Shown in pieces: positions 17,627 to 25,733 of a DNA stretch of 64,000 bases. The notes below the pieces were generated by a model, which saw nothing but the letters and a program-made list of their open reading frames with translations, was not told the DNA's origin and did no database searches. How positions within the stretch are numbered: the stretch's first letter is position 1; the number at the start of each line of letters is the position of its first letter. Where the stretch lies: positions 1-64,000 of the forward strand of contig NZ_KK069995.1 of the NCBI RefSeq assembly GCF_000576425.1. Direction: 5' to 3'. A program made the translations under genes and the position numbers. This stretch comes from Brachybacterium phenoliresistens (GTDB taxonomy: Bacteria > Actinomycetota > Actinomycetes > Actinomycetales > Dermabacteraceae).

Positions 17627-18222
17627 GAGCGGGCGGCCTCCAGTCGGCGTGCGACATCGGCCCAGTTCACGACGTTCCAGAAGGCCGTGACGTAGTCCGC
17701 CCGGACGTTCGCGTAGTCGAGGTAGTAGGCGTGCTCCCACACGTCCAGCTGCAGCAGCGGGGTGATCCCGGCGGGGATGTTGCCCTGCTGGTCGTAGAGC
17801 TGGAAGATCACGGGCCGCTGCCCGAGCCCGTCCCATCCCAGCACCGACCATCCCGACCCCTGGACGCCGAGCGCCGTGGCGGAGAAGTGGGCCCGGAGCT
17901 TGTCGAGGGAGCCGAAGTGCTCCTCGAGCGTCGCACGCAGGGCGCCCTCGGGCTCGCCGCCGCCGTCGGGCGAGAGGTTCTCCCAGAACACGCTGTGGTT
18001 CCGGTGCCCGCCGAGGTGGAAGGCGAGGTCCTTCTCGAGCTGGTTGATGTGCGCGAAGTCGTTCTTCTCGCGGGCCTCGGCGAGCTGCTCGAGGGCCGTG
18101 TTGGCGCCGGTCACGTACGCCTGGTGATGCTTGGAGTGGTGCAGCTCCATGACCCGCGCCGAGATGTGCGGGGCGAGGGCGGAGTAGTCGTAGGGCAGGT
18201 CGGGCAGGGTGTAGACGGGCAT
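17623..18222 (-). CDS. sodA: Fe/Mn superoxide dismutase
   Basis: 199-residue cytosolic enzyme converting superoxide to hydrogen peroxide and oxygen. Metal ligands are recognisable: His28 in ELHHSKHHQAY, the second His in LGGHRNHSVFW, and Asp and His in LDVWEHAYYLDY. QGSGWSVLGWD and AFWNVVNW complete the family signature. A Gln-x-Gly-x-Gly hydrogen-bond segment lies before WSVLGW, closer to the Mn/cambialistic actinobacterial type, though metal preference cannot be settled. The gene is followed by a translationally coupled flavin reductase and preceded by a dyad at 18258-18279. Confidence 0.95.
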   Translation of the reverse strand: MPVYTLPDLPYDYSALAPHISARVMELHHSKHHQAYVTGANTALEQLAEAREKNDFAHINQLEKDLAFHLGGHRNHSVFWENLSPDGGGEPEGALRATLEEHFGSLDKLRAHFSATALGVQGSGWSVLGWDGLGQRPVIFQLYDQQGNIPAGITPLLQLDVWEHAYYLDYANVRADYVTAFWNVVNWADVARRLEAARS

Positions 18223-18257
18223 CTGTCGTCCTCTCGTGTCGATGACGACGACGCTAG

Positions 18258-18279
18258 GACTTCACGTGCGCTTGAAGTC
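18258..18279. promoter_or_regulatory. 22-bp dyad GACTTCA-N8-TGAAGTC between sodA and isochorismatase
   Basis: Perfect 7-bp arms at 18258-18264 and 18273-18279. The shape and the CTTGAAGTCAAG flank resemble operators of MerR/SoxR-type regulators, which would suit a superoxide dismutase promoter. It lies 36 bp upstream of sodA and 37 bp upstream of the divergent isochorismatase gene. Confidence 0.5.
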
Positions 18280-18315
18280 AAGCGGGGCCCGGGGCGGTTC
18301 CGTAGAGTCGCCTGC

Positions 18316-18876
18316 ATGAGCAGCTCCCCGCCCGCAGCCCCCTGGCTCCTGGTCATCGACCCCCAGCGCATCTTCGCGGACCCCTCCTCCGACTGGGCGG
18401 CCCCGACGTTCCCCGCCGCGATGACGCAGATCCAGCGCCTGGCCGCGGCCATCGGCCCGCAGCGCACGCTGGTCACCCGCTGGCTGCCGACCGCCGACCG
18501 CTCGACCTCGTGGGGCGACTACTTCGCGGCCTGGCCCTTCGCGGACGTCCCGGCCGACGACCCGCTGTACGCCCTGGTCGACGGCGCAGAGCAGCTGTCC
18601 GACCGGCCCACGATCGACGAGCCGACCTTCGGCAAGTGGGGTCCGCAGCTCGCCGGGATCGTCGGCGCGGGAGCGGAGCTGCTGGTCACCGGGGTCTCCA
18701 CGGACTGCTGCGTGATCACCACCGTCCTCGCGGCGGCCGATGCCGGCTGCCGCGTCACCGTGGTCACCGACGCCTGCGCCGCCTCCACGCCGGAGGACGG
18801 CGCGGCCGCCCTGCACACCCTGGGCCTGTTCCCGCCGCAGGTGCGCCTGGCGCGGGCGGCCGATCTGCTGCCATGA
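18316..18876 (+). CDS. isochorismatase-family cysteine hydrolase
   Basis: 186 residues with the cysteine-hydrolase triad context: Asp in LLVIDPQRIF, Lys in FGKWGPQLAG and nucleophile Cys in VTGVSTDCCVITTVLAAADAG. Relatives include nicotinamidases and N-carbamoyl hydrolases; the substrate is not evident. ATG lies 7 nt after TAGAGT (18303-18308), so the mRNA is probably leaderless. The stop overlaps the next start by 4 bp, forming a two-gene unit with the DUF488 protein. Confidence 0.9.
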   Translation: MSSSPPAAPWLLVIDPQRIFADPSSDWAAPTFPAAMTQIQRLAAAIGPQRTLVTRWLPTADRSTSWGDYFAAWPFADVPADDPLYALVDGAEQLSDRPTIDEPTFGKWGPQLAGIVGAGAELLVTGVSTDCCVITTVLAAADAGCRVTVVTDACAASTPEDGAAALHTLGLFPPQVRLARAADLLP

Positions 18877-19412
18877 CGCCGCCGCTGATCACCGTCGGGC
18901 ACGGGCAGCTGGACCGCGAGCAGCTGACGGAGCTGCTGACCGGCGCCGGCGTCGAGCATCTCGTGGACGTGCGCCGCTTCCCCGGCAGCCGGACCCACGA
19001 GGCCGCGGCCCGCGGCGCGATCCCCGACCTCTGCGCCGCGGCCGGCATCGGCTACCGCTGGGACGAGCGCCTGGGCGGGCGCCGCCGGCTCACGGCGGCC
19101 GAGGACGCCGAGACCCCCGACACGTGGTGGCGGGTCGCGGCGTTCCGCGCCTACGCCGCCTGGACCCGCAGCGCCGACTTCCGGGCCGGGGCCCAGGAAC
19201 TCGCGGCCGATGCCGCGGCCGCGCGCACCGCGATCCTCTGCTCGGAGGCCGTGTGGTGGCGCTGCCACCGGCGCCTCATCGCCGACGTGATGCTGCTCGA
19301 GCACGGCATCGAGGTCCTCGACCTGCTGCACTCCGGCGCGCTGAACCCGCACGAGCCCAGCGAGGGCGCCCGCCTCGACGCCGACGGGCGGGTGATCTGG
19401 GACGGCCGGTGA
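18873..19412 (+). CDS. DUF488 protein
   Basis: 179 residues of the DUF488 family: TVGHGQLDREQLTELL, VEHLVDVRRFPGSRTHE (the conserved DVR-x-P segment), ILCSEAVWWRCHRRLIAD (conserved CxE...CHR). The conserved Cys, Glu and His residues suggest a metal- or nucleotide-handling role, but no activity is established for the family. Coupled by ATGA overlap to the isochorismatase gene. The sequence after the stop (19413-19470) is a decayed short repeat of GTGATCnGGGACG type. Confidence 0.88.
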   Translation: MTPPLITVGHGQLDREQLTELLTGAGVEHLVDVRRFPGSRTHEAAARGAIPDLCAAAGIGYRWDERLGGRRRLTAAEDAETPDTWWRVAAFRAYAAWTRSADFRAGAQELAADAAAARTAILCSEAVWWRCHRRLIADVMLLEHGIEVLDLLHSGALNPHEPSEGARLDADGRVIWDGR

Positions 19413-19520
19413 TCCGGGACGCGGTGATCGGGGACGCCGGGTGACCCGGGTACGTGGCCTGGGGCGTGGTGACTGCGGGACGGGGGTGACTGCGGGACAG
19501 GGTGGCCCGGGCGCGGCGCC

Positions 19521-20408
19521 TCACCCGGCGGCGCGCAGCACCTGCACGATCAGCTCCTCGACGCGGGCCCGCATCCCGGCGGGATCCACCGGGGCGCGCC
19601 CGCCGACCTGGATCGGGATGAACTCCTCCCACGCCGGGGAGAAGTCCAGCAGCTCGCCCATCAGCCAGGCCGGATCGACGCGGGTGCCCGTGAGCGCCTG
19701 GTACCGGCCGAGGAAGGACCATGCCCGCGCGGCGTCGTGGAGGACGGTCAGGTTGAGCATGCAGTGGCCCACGTCGCGGCCGGCATCGGCCACGCCGCAG
19801 CCCGTCCAGTCCACCACCCCGGTCAGCGCGCTGCCCGTCCACAGCACGTTGAAGTGCTGGTAGTCGCCGTGGGCGAGCACCGGGCGCCGGGGGTCGTCCG
19901 CCGAGACCGCGAGGTCGAGGGCGGCCGCGCCCTCCGGGAGCCCGGCCATCCAGGCGCGGCGGCGGGGATCGGCCATGTCCGCGTGGCGGGGGCAGGGCTC
20001 GAGGTCGGGGCCCGGCGGCAGGTCGTGGATCGCGGCGAGACGGGCGGCGAGCGCCTCCAGCCAGCCCGGGACGTCCTCGGGGTCGAGCACGCCCCGCCCC
20101 GGCAGGCAGGTCATCAGCGTGCTCGGCCTGCCGGTGCGCTCCCCCTCCGGGTCGGCGGCGATCAGTCCCGGTGCGCCGATGCCGCCTCCGGCGAGGAGCT
20201 CCAGGGCCGCCGCCTCCCGGCGGGCGCACTCCCGCGGCCACGGGCCGTCCTCGGGCCAGCGCCGCAGGACCACCGCGGGAGCATCGGCCCCCGTGAGGTC
20301 CAGGCGGTACATGGCCTGGGACAGGCCTCCGGTCAGCGGGGTGATCGCCGCGATCCGGGTGCGCGGGCCGAGCACCTCCCGCACCCACGGCTCCACGATG
20401 TGCTGCAT
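19521..20408 (-). CDS. aminoglycoside phosphotransferase-family (APH) kinase
   Basis: 295-residue kinase-fold protein. The catalytic loop is VLAHGDYQHFNVLW (H-G-D-x-x-x-x-N) and the metal-binding Asp is in LTGVVDWTGCGVADAGRDVG. The N-lobe has a weak glycine strand PLTGGLSQAMYRL and VVLRRW. Such proteins phosphorylate small hydroxyl substrates; many in this family are not resistance enzymes. ATG 20408 follows TACAGT by 6 nt (minus strand, 20415-20420), a leaderless layout. Convergent with the DUF488 gene. Confidence 0.87.
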   Translation of the reverse strand: MQHIVEPWVREVLGPRTRIAAITPLTGGLSQAMYRLDLTGADAPAVVLRRWPEDGPWPRECARREAAALELLAGGGIGAPGLIAADPEGERTGRPSTLMTCLPGRGVLDPEDVPGWLEALAARLAAIHDLPPGPDLEPCPRHADMADPRRRAWMAGLPEGAAALDLAVSADDPRRPVLAHGDYQHFNVLWTGSALTGVVDWTGCGVADAGRDVGHCMLNLTVLHDAARAWSFLGRYQALTGTRVDPAWLMGELLDFSPAWEEFIPIQVGGRAPVDPAGMRARVEELIVQVLRAAG

Positions 20409-20435
20409 CCGAGCACTGTAGCGGCCGGTCCCCGC

Positions 20436-20891
20436 TCAGCCGCCCCAGACCGAGCGGGCGCCTGCCTCGCCGATCATCACCACCAGCGTCGTCGCGCCGA
20501 CGGCGGCGACGACCGCCGTCGCGCCGAGCAGCCGCGGGACCAGGCGGCCCGGCTCCTCGCGCCACCGGTACCAGGCCCACTGGGCGGCGGCGACCACGGC
20601 CATCGCGATCGTCCACGGCGGCAGCATCCGGGCGAGGCGGGCATGCTCCAGCACCCGCGGCGTCGGGCCGACCATGCCCAGGAGCACCTCGCCGGAGGCG
20701 ATCGTCACCGGCACCAGCAGCATCACCAGCAGGGCCAGCAGGGGGGTCACCGCCCCGAGGCGGCGCCGCGCCGCCGGGACGAGGGTGCCCAGGACGAGGG
20801 CGAGGGCGCTGAGGGGGACCAGGACCACCACGGCGTGCACCACCAGCGGGTGCATCGGCAGGCCCATGACGCCGTCCAGGATCGGGTTCAT
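20436..20891 (-). CDS. DUF2231 membrane protein
   Basis: 151 residues with four hydrophobic helices and the DUF2231 opening MGLPMHPLVVHAVVVLVPLSALAL, in which the two histidines may bind haem or metal. Function is not established. It faces the ECF sigma operon across a short divergent region (20892-20971), a linkage that suggests it is part of the same envelope-stress module. Confidence 0.82.
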   Translation of the reverse strand: MNPILDGVMGLPMHPLVVHAVVVLVPLSALALVLGTLVPAARRRLGAVTPLLALLVMLLVPVTIASGEVLLGMVGPTPRVLEHARLARMLPPWTIAMAVVAAAQWAWYRWREEPGRLVPRLLGATAVVAAVGATTLVVMIGEAGARSVWGG

Positions 20892-20971
20892 ACTCGGACC
20901 ACGAGGGACGGGCCGCCGCGGTTCAGATGAACCTGCGGCGCCCCTGCCCCGTGTCACCGACGGAGGTGAGC

Positions 20972-21478
20972 ATGGGCGAGGAGGACGCGACACGGCTGGG
21001 CGCGCTGTACGACGCCCACGCCGCGCCGATCCGGCGCTACGCGACGCGCCTGACCGGCGACGCCGCGGCGGCGGAGGACGTGGTCCAGGAGACGCTGCTG
21101 CGCGCCTGGCGCACGCCGAGGATCCTGGCCGACGACCCCGAGACCGTCCGGTCCTGGATGTTCACCGTGGCCCGCCACCTCGTCATCGACGAGGCCCGCA
21201 GCGCCCATCATCGCCGCGAGCAGCCGGTGGCGGAGGCCCCCGAGGTCGAGATGCGCGATGCGACCGACGCCGTCTTCGACCAGATGCTCGTCGAGGAGGC
21301 CCTCGCGACCCTCTCGGAGCCCCACCGCGCCGTCGTCGTGCGCGCCTACTTCGGCGGCATGTCCACCGCCCGCATCGCCCAGGAGCTCACCATCCCCGAA
21401 GGCACCGTGAAGTCCCGCATGCACTACGCGCTGCGCGCCCTGCGCCTGGCCCTGCAGGAGAGAGGAGTGACGCGATGA
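20972..21478 (+). CDS. ECF RNA polymerase sigma factor (SigK/SigL-like)
   Basis: 168 residues: region 2 (LYDAHAAPIRRYATRLTGDAAAAEDVVQETLLRAWR) and region 4 (LSEPHRAVVVRAYFGGMSTARIAQELTIPEGTVKSRMHYALRALRLAL) with a short linker, the standard ECF layout. It directs RNA polymerase to a small stress regulon. ATG has GGAGGTGAGC directly upstream. Its stop overlaps the start of a zinc-containing anti-sigma gene by 4 bp (ATGA), so both are made together. The closest described arrangement is the mycobacterial SigL-RslA pair; that is by analogy. Confidence 0.92.
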   Translation: MGEEDATRLGALYDAHAAPIRRYATRLTGDAAAAEDVVQETLLRAWRTPRILADDPETVRSWMFTVARHLVIDEARSAHHRREQPVAEAPEVEMRDATDAVFDQMLVEEALATLSEPHRAVVVRAYFGGMSTARIAQELTIPEGTVKSRMHYALRALRLALQERGVTR

Positions 21479-22155
21479 GCGAGCACCAGCGCCTGGCCGA
21501 ATGGGACGCCGCCTACGTCCTGGGGGCCCTCGGCGCCGCCGATCGGGCGGAGTTCGAGGAGCACCTCGAGCACTGCGCCGCCTGCCGGGACGCGGTCGCG
21601 GAGCTGGCCCCCGTCCCCGGACTGCTGGCCCGCGTCCCCGCCGAGCGCGCCGAGGAGCTCCTGGCACCGGCCGATGCCGGGCGGGAGGCCCTGCTGGACC
21701 TCGGCGCGCACCGCGCCCGGCGCCGGCGCGGGCGGCGGGTGCTGACCGCCCTGGCCGCCGCCGCAGCGGCCGTCGCGCTGCTGTTCGCGGGATCGGCCCT
21801 GGACCTGCTGCGGCCCGCTGAGGAGACGGGGCAGGGCCCCGAGACGACCGTGGCGATGGAGCCGGTGGATGCCGCGCCGCTGCGGGCGAGCATCGGCATG
21901 ACCACCGTCCCCTGGGGGACGAAGCTGGACGTGACCTGCAGCTACGAGGCCGATGCGTACGGCCGGCCCGGCGGCGGCGAGTATGAGCTGGTGGCCATCG
22001 GGGCCGATGGCCAGGAGACCTCGCTGTCCACCTGGCATGCGCAGCCCGGATCGACCGCCCTGCTCAGCGCCGGGACGGCGCTGCCGGCGGAGGAGATCCA
22101 GGCCCTCGAGATCCGCGCGGCGGACACCGGGGCCGTGCTCATGCGCTCGGGGTGA
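21475..22155 (+). CDS. zinc-binding anti-sigma factor (ZAS type), single-pass membrane protein
   Basis: 226 residues. The cytosolic N-terminus holds the ZAS motif H-x3-C-x2-C in EEHLEHCAACRDAV, which clamps the sigma factor and may sense redox state. A basic stretch (HRARRRRGRRVL) precedes one transmembrane helix at about residues 90-112, followed by an extracytoplasmic anti-sigma-K-like domain with WGTKLDVTCSYE. The last residues overlap the non-coding leader of the lipoprotein gene. It should hold the adjacent sigma factor at the membrane. Confidence 0.9.
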   Translation: MSEHQRLAEWDAAYVLGALGAADRAEFEEHLEHCAACRDAVAELAPVPGLLARVPAERAEELLAPADAGREALLDLGAHRARRRRGRRVLTALAAAAAAVALLFAGSALDLLRPAEETGQGPETTVAMEPVDAAPLRASIGMTTVPWGTKLDVTCSYEADAYGRPGGGEYELVAIGADGQETSLSTWHAQPGSTALLSAGTALPAEEIQALEIRAADTGAVLMRSG

Positions 22156-22220
22156 ACCGCGGGCGGGCGGGTCTCGTGTCCTGGGTGACCGGGTTCCCGG
22201 TCCGGACCCAGGAGGCAGCC

Positions 22221-22733
22221 ATGTCCATCGGAATCAGGCACGCGGCGCTCGGCGCGGCGGCGGTGATCGTGCTCGGCATCAGCGGATGCACGTCCTCGGG
22301 CGAGGGCGGGTCCGACGGCGGCGGAGGCGGCTACGGCGGCGGGGCCCCCGCGGAGGAGACCACGCAGGCCCCCGCCGCGGAGGGCGCCGCGCTCGGCGTC
22401 GCCGAGTCCGATCTCGGCCAGATCGTCGTCGACGGCGAGGGCATGACGGTCTACATGTTCGACAAGGACACCCAGGGCTCCGGGGCCAGCGCCTGCGAGG
22501 GGGACTGCGCCACCAACTGGCCGGCCGTCACCGTCGACGGCGATGCGCCCGAGGTCGAGGGCGTCACCGGGGAGGTCGGCACGATCACCGGGGTCGACGG
22601 CTCCACCCAGCTGACCCTGGACGGCTGGCCGCTGTACACCTTCATCGGCGACGAGGCCCCCGGGGACGTCGCCGGCCAGGGCGTGAACGAGGTGTGGTGG
22701 GTGCTGGACCCGGCCGGCACCCCGATCCGGTAG
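22221..22733 (+). CDS. secreted lipoprotein with Yx(FWY)xxD repeats (COG4315 type)
   Basis: 170-residue lipoprotein: signal peptide and lipobox GISGC with Cys23, a Gly/Ser-rich spacer, then two copies of the PF03640 repeat, one with MTVYMFDKD and CEGDCATNWPAV, the other with PLYTFIGDEAPGDVAGQG. The role of the family is unknown, although it often accompanies SigK/SigL-type sigma operons and may be part of their regulon. Start at 22221 is set by AGGAGG eight bases upstream; the longer in-frame extension has no signal-peptide character. Confidence 0.88.
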   Translation: MSIGIRHAALGAAAVIVLGISGCTSSGEGGSDGGGGGYGGGAPAEETTQAPAAEGAALGVAESDLGQIVVDGEGMTVYMFDKDTQGSGASACEGDCATNWPAVTVDGDAPEVEGVTGEVGTITGVDGSTQLTLDGWPLYTFIGDEAPGDVAGQGVNEVWWVLDPAGTPIR

Positions 22734-22759
22734 TCGGAGGCCGATGCTTCGATGGCCCC

Positions 22760-23197
22760 ATGACGACACCATGGACCATGACCATCGACTGCACGGACGC
22801 CGTGCGCTGCGCGGCGTTCTGGCGCACGGCCCTCGGCTACGAGGACGCCCCTCCCCCGGCGGGCTTCGCCTCCTGGGAGGACTGGTTCGACGCCTGCGAG
22901 GTGCCCCTCGCCGAGCGCGGCGACGGCGCCGCCCTGGTCGACCCGGCCGGGACGGCGCCGCGCATCTCCTTCCTGCGGGTGCCGGAGCCGAAGTCCGTCA
23001 AGAACCGCCTGCACCTGGACCTCCAGGTCAGCGGCGGCCGGGCGGTCCCGGCGGAGGTCCGCCACGCACGGATCACCGGGGAGGTCGCCCGTCTCCTCGA
23101 CGCGGGCGCGCAGGTGCTCTCCGAGCATCGGATCGGCGAGGACCTCGACCACGTGGTGATGGCGGACCCGGAGGGCAACGAGTTCTGCGTCGTGTGA
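22760..23197 (+). CDS. VOC-superfamily (glyoxalase-like) protein
   Basis: 145 residues. The vicinal-oxygen-chelate pattern is visible: TIDCTDAVRCAAFWRTALGY at the N-terminus, RISFLRVPEPKSVKNRLHLDLQV with a likely metal His, and VVMADPEGNEFCVV at the C-terminus with the terminal Glu. This is the glyoxalase_6-type of actinobacteria with unknown substrate. The last 17 bp of the gene are duplicated just after the stop codon. Convergent with the PepSY-like gene. Confidence 0.85.
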   Translation: MTTPWTMTIDCTDAVRCAAFWRTALGYEDAPPPAGFASWEDWFDACEVPLAERGDGAALVDPAGTAPRISFLRVPEPKSVKNRLHLDLQVSGGRAVPAEVRHARITGEVARLLDAGAQVLSEHRIGEDLDHVVMADPEGNEFCVV

Positions 23198-23216
23198 CGA
23201 CGAGTTCTGCGTCGTG
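23178..23216 (+). repeat. direct repeat across the VOC stop codon
   Basis: ACGAGTTCTGCGTCGTG occurs at 23178-23194, the end of the coding sequence, and again at 23200-23216, five bases later. A small slippage duplication that does not change the protein. Confidence 0.9.
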
Positions 23217-23262
23217 CGAAGGCCACCGGGAGCGGGTCGTCGTGCGGCGCCACCGCAGCGGC

Positions 23263-23294
23263 GCGGGGCGCCCGTCCGACGACGAGCGCCCCGC
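23263..23294. terminator. hairpin between convergent genes
   Basis: GCGGGGCGC at 23263-23271 pairs with GCGCCCCGC at 23286-23294, leaving a 14-nt loop. Position between two convergent genes suggests a bidirectional, U-poor terminator as is common in high-G+C actinomycetes. Confidence 0.55.
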
Positions 23295-23309
23295 GTCCTC
23301 GTGATGGTG

Positions 23310-24146
23310 TCAGTCCTCGTCGATGTCCGTGGAGAGGACGGTGAGCGCCGCGTCGAGCTCGACGTCCGCCCCGGTGCCGTCCCCGGCCAGGACCTCGGCC
23401 TCGATCGCGGTCCCGGGATCGTCGGAGCTGGAGATCTCGGTGACGACGCCGTCCGCGACGCCCTCGGCGGAGGCCGCGTCCAGGGCGGCGGTCTCGATCG
23501 CCGGCAGCTGGGCGAGGTCGAGCAGCGGCTCGGCGTCGTCGTCCGCTTCGGTGTCGTCCTCGGCGCGGACCGTGACGGTGCCGTCGGCGGCGATGTGCAC
23601 GTCGCTCTCGGTGCCGTCGCTCAGGCGCACCTCGATCTCGTAGCCGCCGCTGACGACCTCGATCGTCGTGACGCCCTCGGCGCCGGTCCCGGCGATGGCC
23701 TGGTCAGCGGCGGTGCGCATCGAGGCGGCATCGCTCGCGGGAAGGTCGGCGAGCCGGGAGTCCGCGTCGTCCCGGTCATCCGCATCGTCCGCGTCCCGGT
23801 CGTCCGCATCGTCCGCGTCCTGGTCGTCCGTATCGTTCCGGTCGTCCGTGTTGTCCGCATCGTCCCGGTCGTCCGCGTCGTTCGCATCGTCCCGGTCGTC
23901 CGCGTCGCGGTCCTGGTCGTCGGACCCGCTCTCGGCGGTGACGCCGCCGAGGTCGTCGCCGTCCATGCCCGGGCCGCCCAGAGCGTAGGCGGTGCCGCCG
24001 CCCAGGATGAGCACGGCTGCGGCGGCCGATCCCATCATGAGGGCGCGGGCGCGGCGGGGGCGGGTGCCGGCGGCGGACGCGGCGGCCCCGGTAGTCTCGG
24101 GGGAATCGGGGGTCTGGGGGGAGCTGGGGTTCATGTTCTCGGTCAT
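23310..24146 (-). CDS. single-pass membrane protein with PepSY-like repeats
   Basis: 278 residues: cytosolic basic N-terminus, one transmembrane helix at about 36-57 (MMGSAAAAVLILGGGTAYAL), an Asp/Arg-rich low-complexity segment of DDRDADD-type repeats (about 80-130), then two PepSY-like units (DQAIAGTGAEGVTTIEVVSGGYEIEVRLSDG and a second at the C-terminus ending ELDAALTVLSTDIDED). PepSY proteins are often encoded with sensor kinases and are thought to modulate proteases or sensors. It lies downstream of the kinase on the same strand, but has its own promoter region with three copies of a CTGAAGC motif shared with the response-regulator promoter. Confidence 0.75.
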   Translation of the reverse strand: MTENMNPSSPQTPDSPETTGAAASAAGTRPRRARALMMGSAAAAVLILGGGTAYALGGPGMDGDDLGGVTAESGSDDQDRDADDRDDANDADDRDDADNTDDRNDTDDQDADDADDRDADDADDRDDADSRLADLPASDAASMRTAADQAIAGTGAEGVTTIEVVSGGYEIEVRLSDGTESDVHIAADGTVTVRAEDDTEADDDAEPLLDLAQLPAIETAALDAASAEGVADGVVTEISSSDDPGTAIEAEVLAGDGTGADVELDAALTVLSTDIDED

Positions 24147-24169
24147 GCATCCACCATGCTGAGCAGGCG

Positions 24170-24197
24170 CTGAAGCGGCCCTGAAGCGAGCTGAAAG
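24170..24197 (-). promoter_or_regulatory. response-regulator-type direct repeats upstream of PepSY gene
   Basis: CTGAAGCGGCC (24170-24180), CTGAAGCGAG (24181-24190), CTGAAAG (24191-24197): three head-to-tail units at 10-11 bp spacing, one helical turn, ending 24 bp before the gene start. The same unit occurs twice upstream of the response regulator (26435-26456). OmpR/PhoB-family regulators bind this kind of array. Confidence 0.65.
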
Positions 24198-24260
24198 CTT
24201 CTTCAGGCACGCGAGCCGAAGGGTTCCGGGTGCGGGGCGGTGCGTCGGCCGGTCGCGGCG

Positions 24261-24334
24261 GACATGAACGGCCGCCGGAGGGCCGCGAACCAGGCAATCG
24301 CCTGACTCGAGGACCTGGGGCGGCCTTCCGTGTC
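24261..24334. repeat. structured palindromic repeat, copy 1
   Basis: Nested inverted repeat in the 290-bp gap between the PepSY gene and the kinase. Outer arms 24261-24276 and 24319-24334 pair at most positions; the core CCAGGCAATCGCCTG (24290-24304) is a near-perfect stem with loop AATC, followed by CTCGAGGAC. A related copy is at 61436-61507. Confidence 0.75.
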
Positions 24335-24436
24335 CGCGACCTCGCCCGATCTGCCTGTGGGCGCACGGGCTGGCAGCCGCCGCCCGCCGCCCGCCGACCC
24401 GGCCGCGGACGCGCCGGTCCGATCAGCCGCGACGCC

Positions 24437-25732
24437 TCACGCGCCGCGGTCCGCCGCCGGGAGGTCGAGGGTGAACAGCGCGCCCCCTGCGCTCCCCTGC
24501 CCGGCGGTGACGGTGCCGCCGTGAGCCCGGGCGATCTGCCGGACGATGGCCAGGCCCAGCCCGCTGCCCCCGGCGTCCCGGGCACGGCCCTCGTCGAGAC
24601 GGGCGAAGCGCTCGAAGACCAGCTCGCGCTGGTCGACCGGGATCCCCGCGCCGTCGTCCTCGACCTGGACGCGCACGCGGCCGGCATGCTCGGCCACGCG
24701 CAGGGTCACGGTCCCCTCGGCGTGGCGGGCGGCGTTGTCGGTGAGGTTGCGCAGGGCCCGCGCCAGCATCGCCGGGTCCCCCTGCACCCGCGCCGGGCCG
24801 ATCCCGCGCGCATCGACGGCCACGCCCAGACCGCGGAGCCGCGCGGCCTCCTCCAGGGCCAGGTCGTCGAGGTCGACCTCGGCCGTGACGCGGCCCTGTC
24901 CCTCGTCCAGGCGCGCCATCAGCAGCAGCGACTCGACCAGCTCCTGCATCCTCGCGCCCTCGCCCAGGACCACATCGCCGAGCGCGGCGAGGGAGGTCGC
25001 CTGCGGGTGGTCGCGGGCGAGCTCGGCATGCTGGCGCAGGGTCGCCAGCGGCGAACGCAGCTCGTGGGACGCGTCGCTGACGAAGCGCCTCTGCAGGACC
25101 TGCGCCTGCTGGATGCGGTCCAGGAGGTCGTTCATGGTCGCGGCGAGGTCCCCGAGCTCGTCCTGGCCCGCATCGACCCGCTGGGCGGGATCCGCGGCGT
25201 CGACCGTCTCGACCTGCCGTCGCAGGCGTTCGACCGGGGCGAGGGCCCGGCCCGTCACGACCCAGAGGACGACGCCGATGAGCAGGAGCACGATCGGCAC
25301 GGCGACCACGAGCAGGACGCCTGCCGCGCGGGTCGCCTCATCGGCCCCCTCGAGCGGACGGGCGACGGTGAGCATGCCGGAATCGGTGCTCTCCGAGGCG
25401 GCGAGGTAGGCCTCGCCGTCCACCACGATCCGGGCGGTGCTGTCCTCGGGGACGGCCGGGAGGGCCGTCCCGTCCTCGAGGTTCGATCCGGAGCCCTCGA
25501 GCTGGACGAGGACGTCGTCGTCGACGTCGCGGATCGCGGCCGGATCGGACTCGGCCAGGTCGGCGTAGAAGTCGAGGTCCTGTCCGAGGGAGGTCGCGAT
25601 CCCGGCGGTCAGGGTGCGGGAGAGGATCTGCACGGCGGCCACGGAGCCGAGGCCCAGGGCGAGGGCCAGGACGAGCAGCGCTCCGGCGGTGATGCGGGCG
25701 CGGATCGATCGGGAGAACACGGCGCGGGGCAT
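24437..25732 (-). CDS. two-component sensor histidine kinase
   Basis: 431-residue membrane kinase: helix 1 at about 13-35, an extracytoplasmic sensor loop of about 100 residues rich in Asp/Glu, helix 2 at about 137-159, a HAMP domain starting GRALAPVERLRRQVETV, then the HisKA box SHELRSPLA with His223 as phosphorylation site, N box NLTDNAARHA, G1 DDGAGIP and G2 GGSGLGLAIV. All catalytic motifs are intact. The cognate response regulator is immediately upstream with a 1-bp gap. The stimulus is unknown; the acidic sensor loop and the neighbouring acidic PepSY protein suggest a cation or peptide signal (inference). Confidence 0.93.
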   Translation of the reverse strand: MPRAVFSRSIRARITAGALLVLALALGLGSVAAVQILSRTLTAGIATSLGQDLDFYADLAESDPAAIRDVDDDVLVQLEGSGSNLEDGTALPAVPEDSTARIVVDGEAYLAASESTDSGMLTVARPLEGADEATRAAGVLLVVAVPIVLLLIGVVLWVVTGRALAPVERLRRQVETVDAADPAQRVDAGQDELGDLAATMNDLLDRIQQAQVLQRRFVSDASHELRSPLATLRQHAELARDHPQATSLAALGDVVLGEGARMQELVESLLLMARLDEGQGRVTAEVDLDDLALEEAARLRGLGVAVDARGIGPARVQGDPAMLARALRNLTDNAARHAEGTVTLRVAEHAGRVRVQVEDDGAGIPVDQRELVFERFARLDEGRARDAGGSGLGLAIVRQIARAHGGTVTAGQGSAGGALFTLDLPAADRGA

Positions 25733-25733
25733 C

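Noticed and set aside
19521-20408. Aminoglycoside resistance gene
   Set aside because: Only the general APH/kinase fold is seen; this family is mostly non-resistance kinases, and no resistance context is present. The same applies to 50545-51486.
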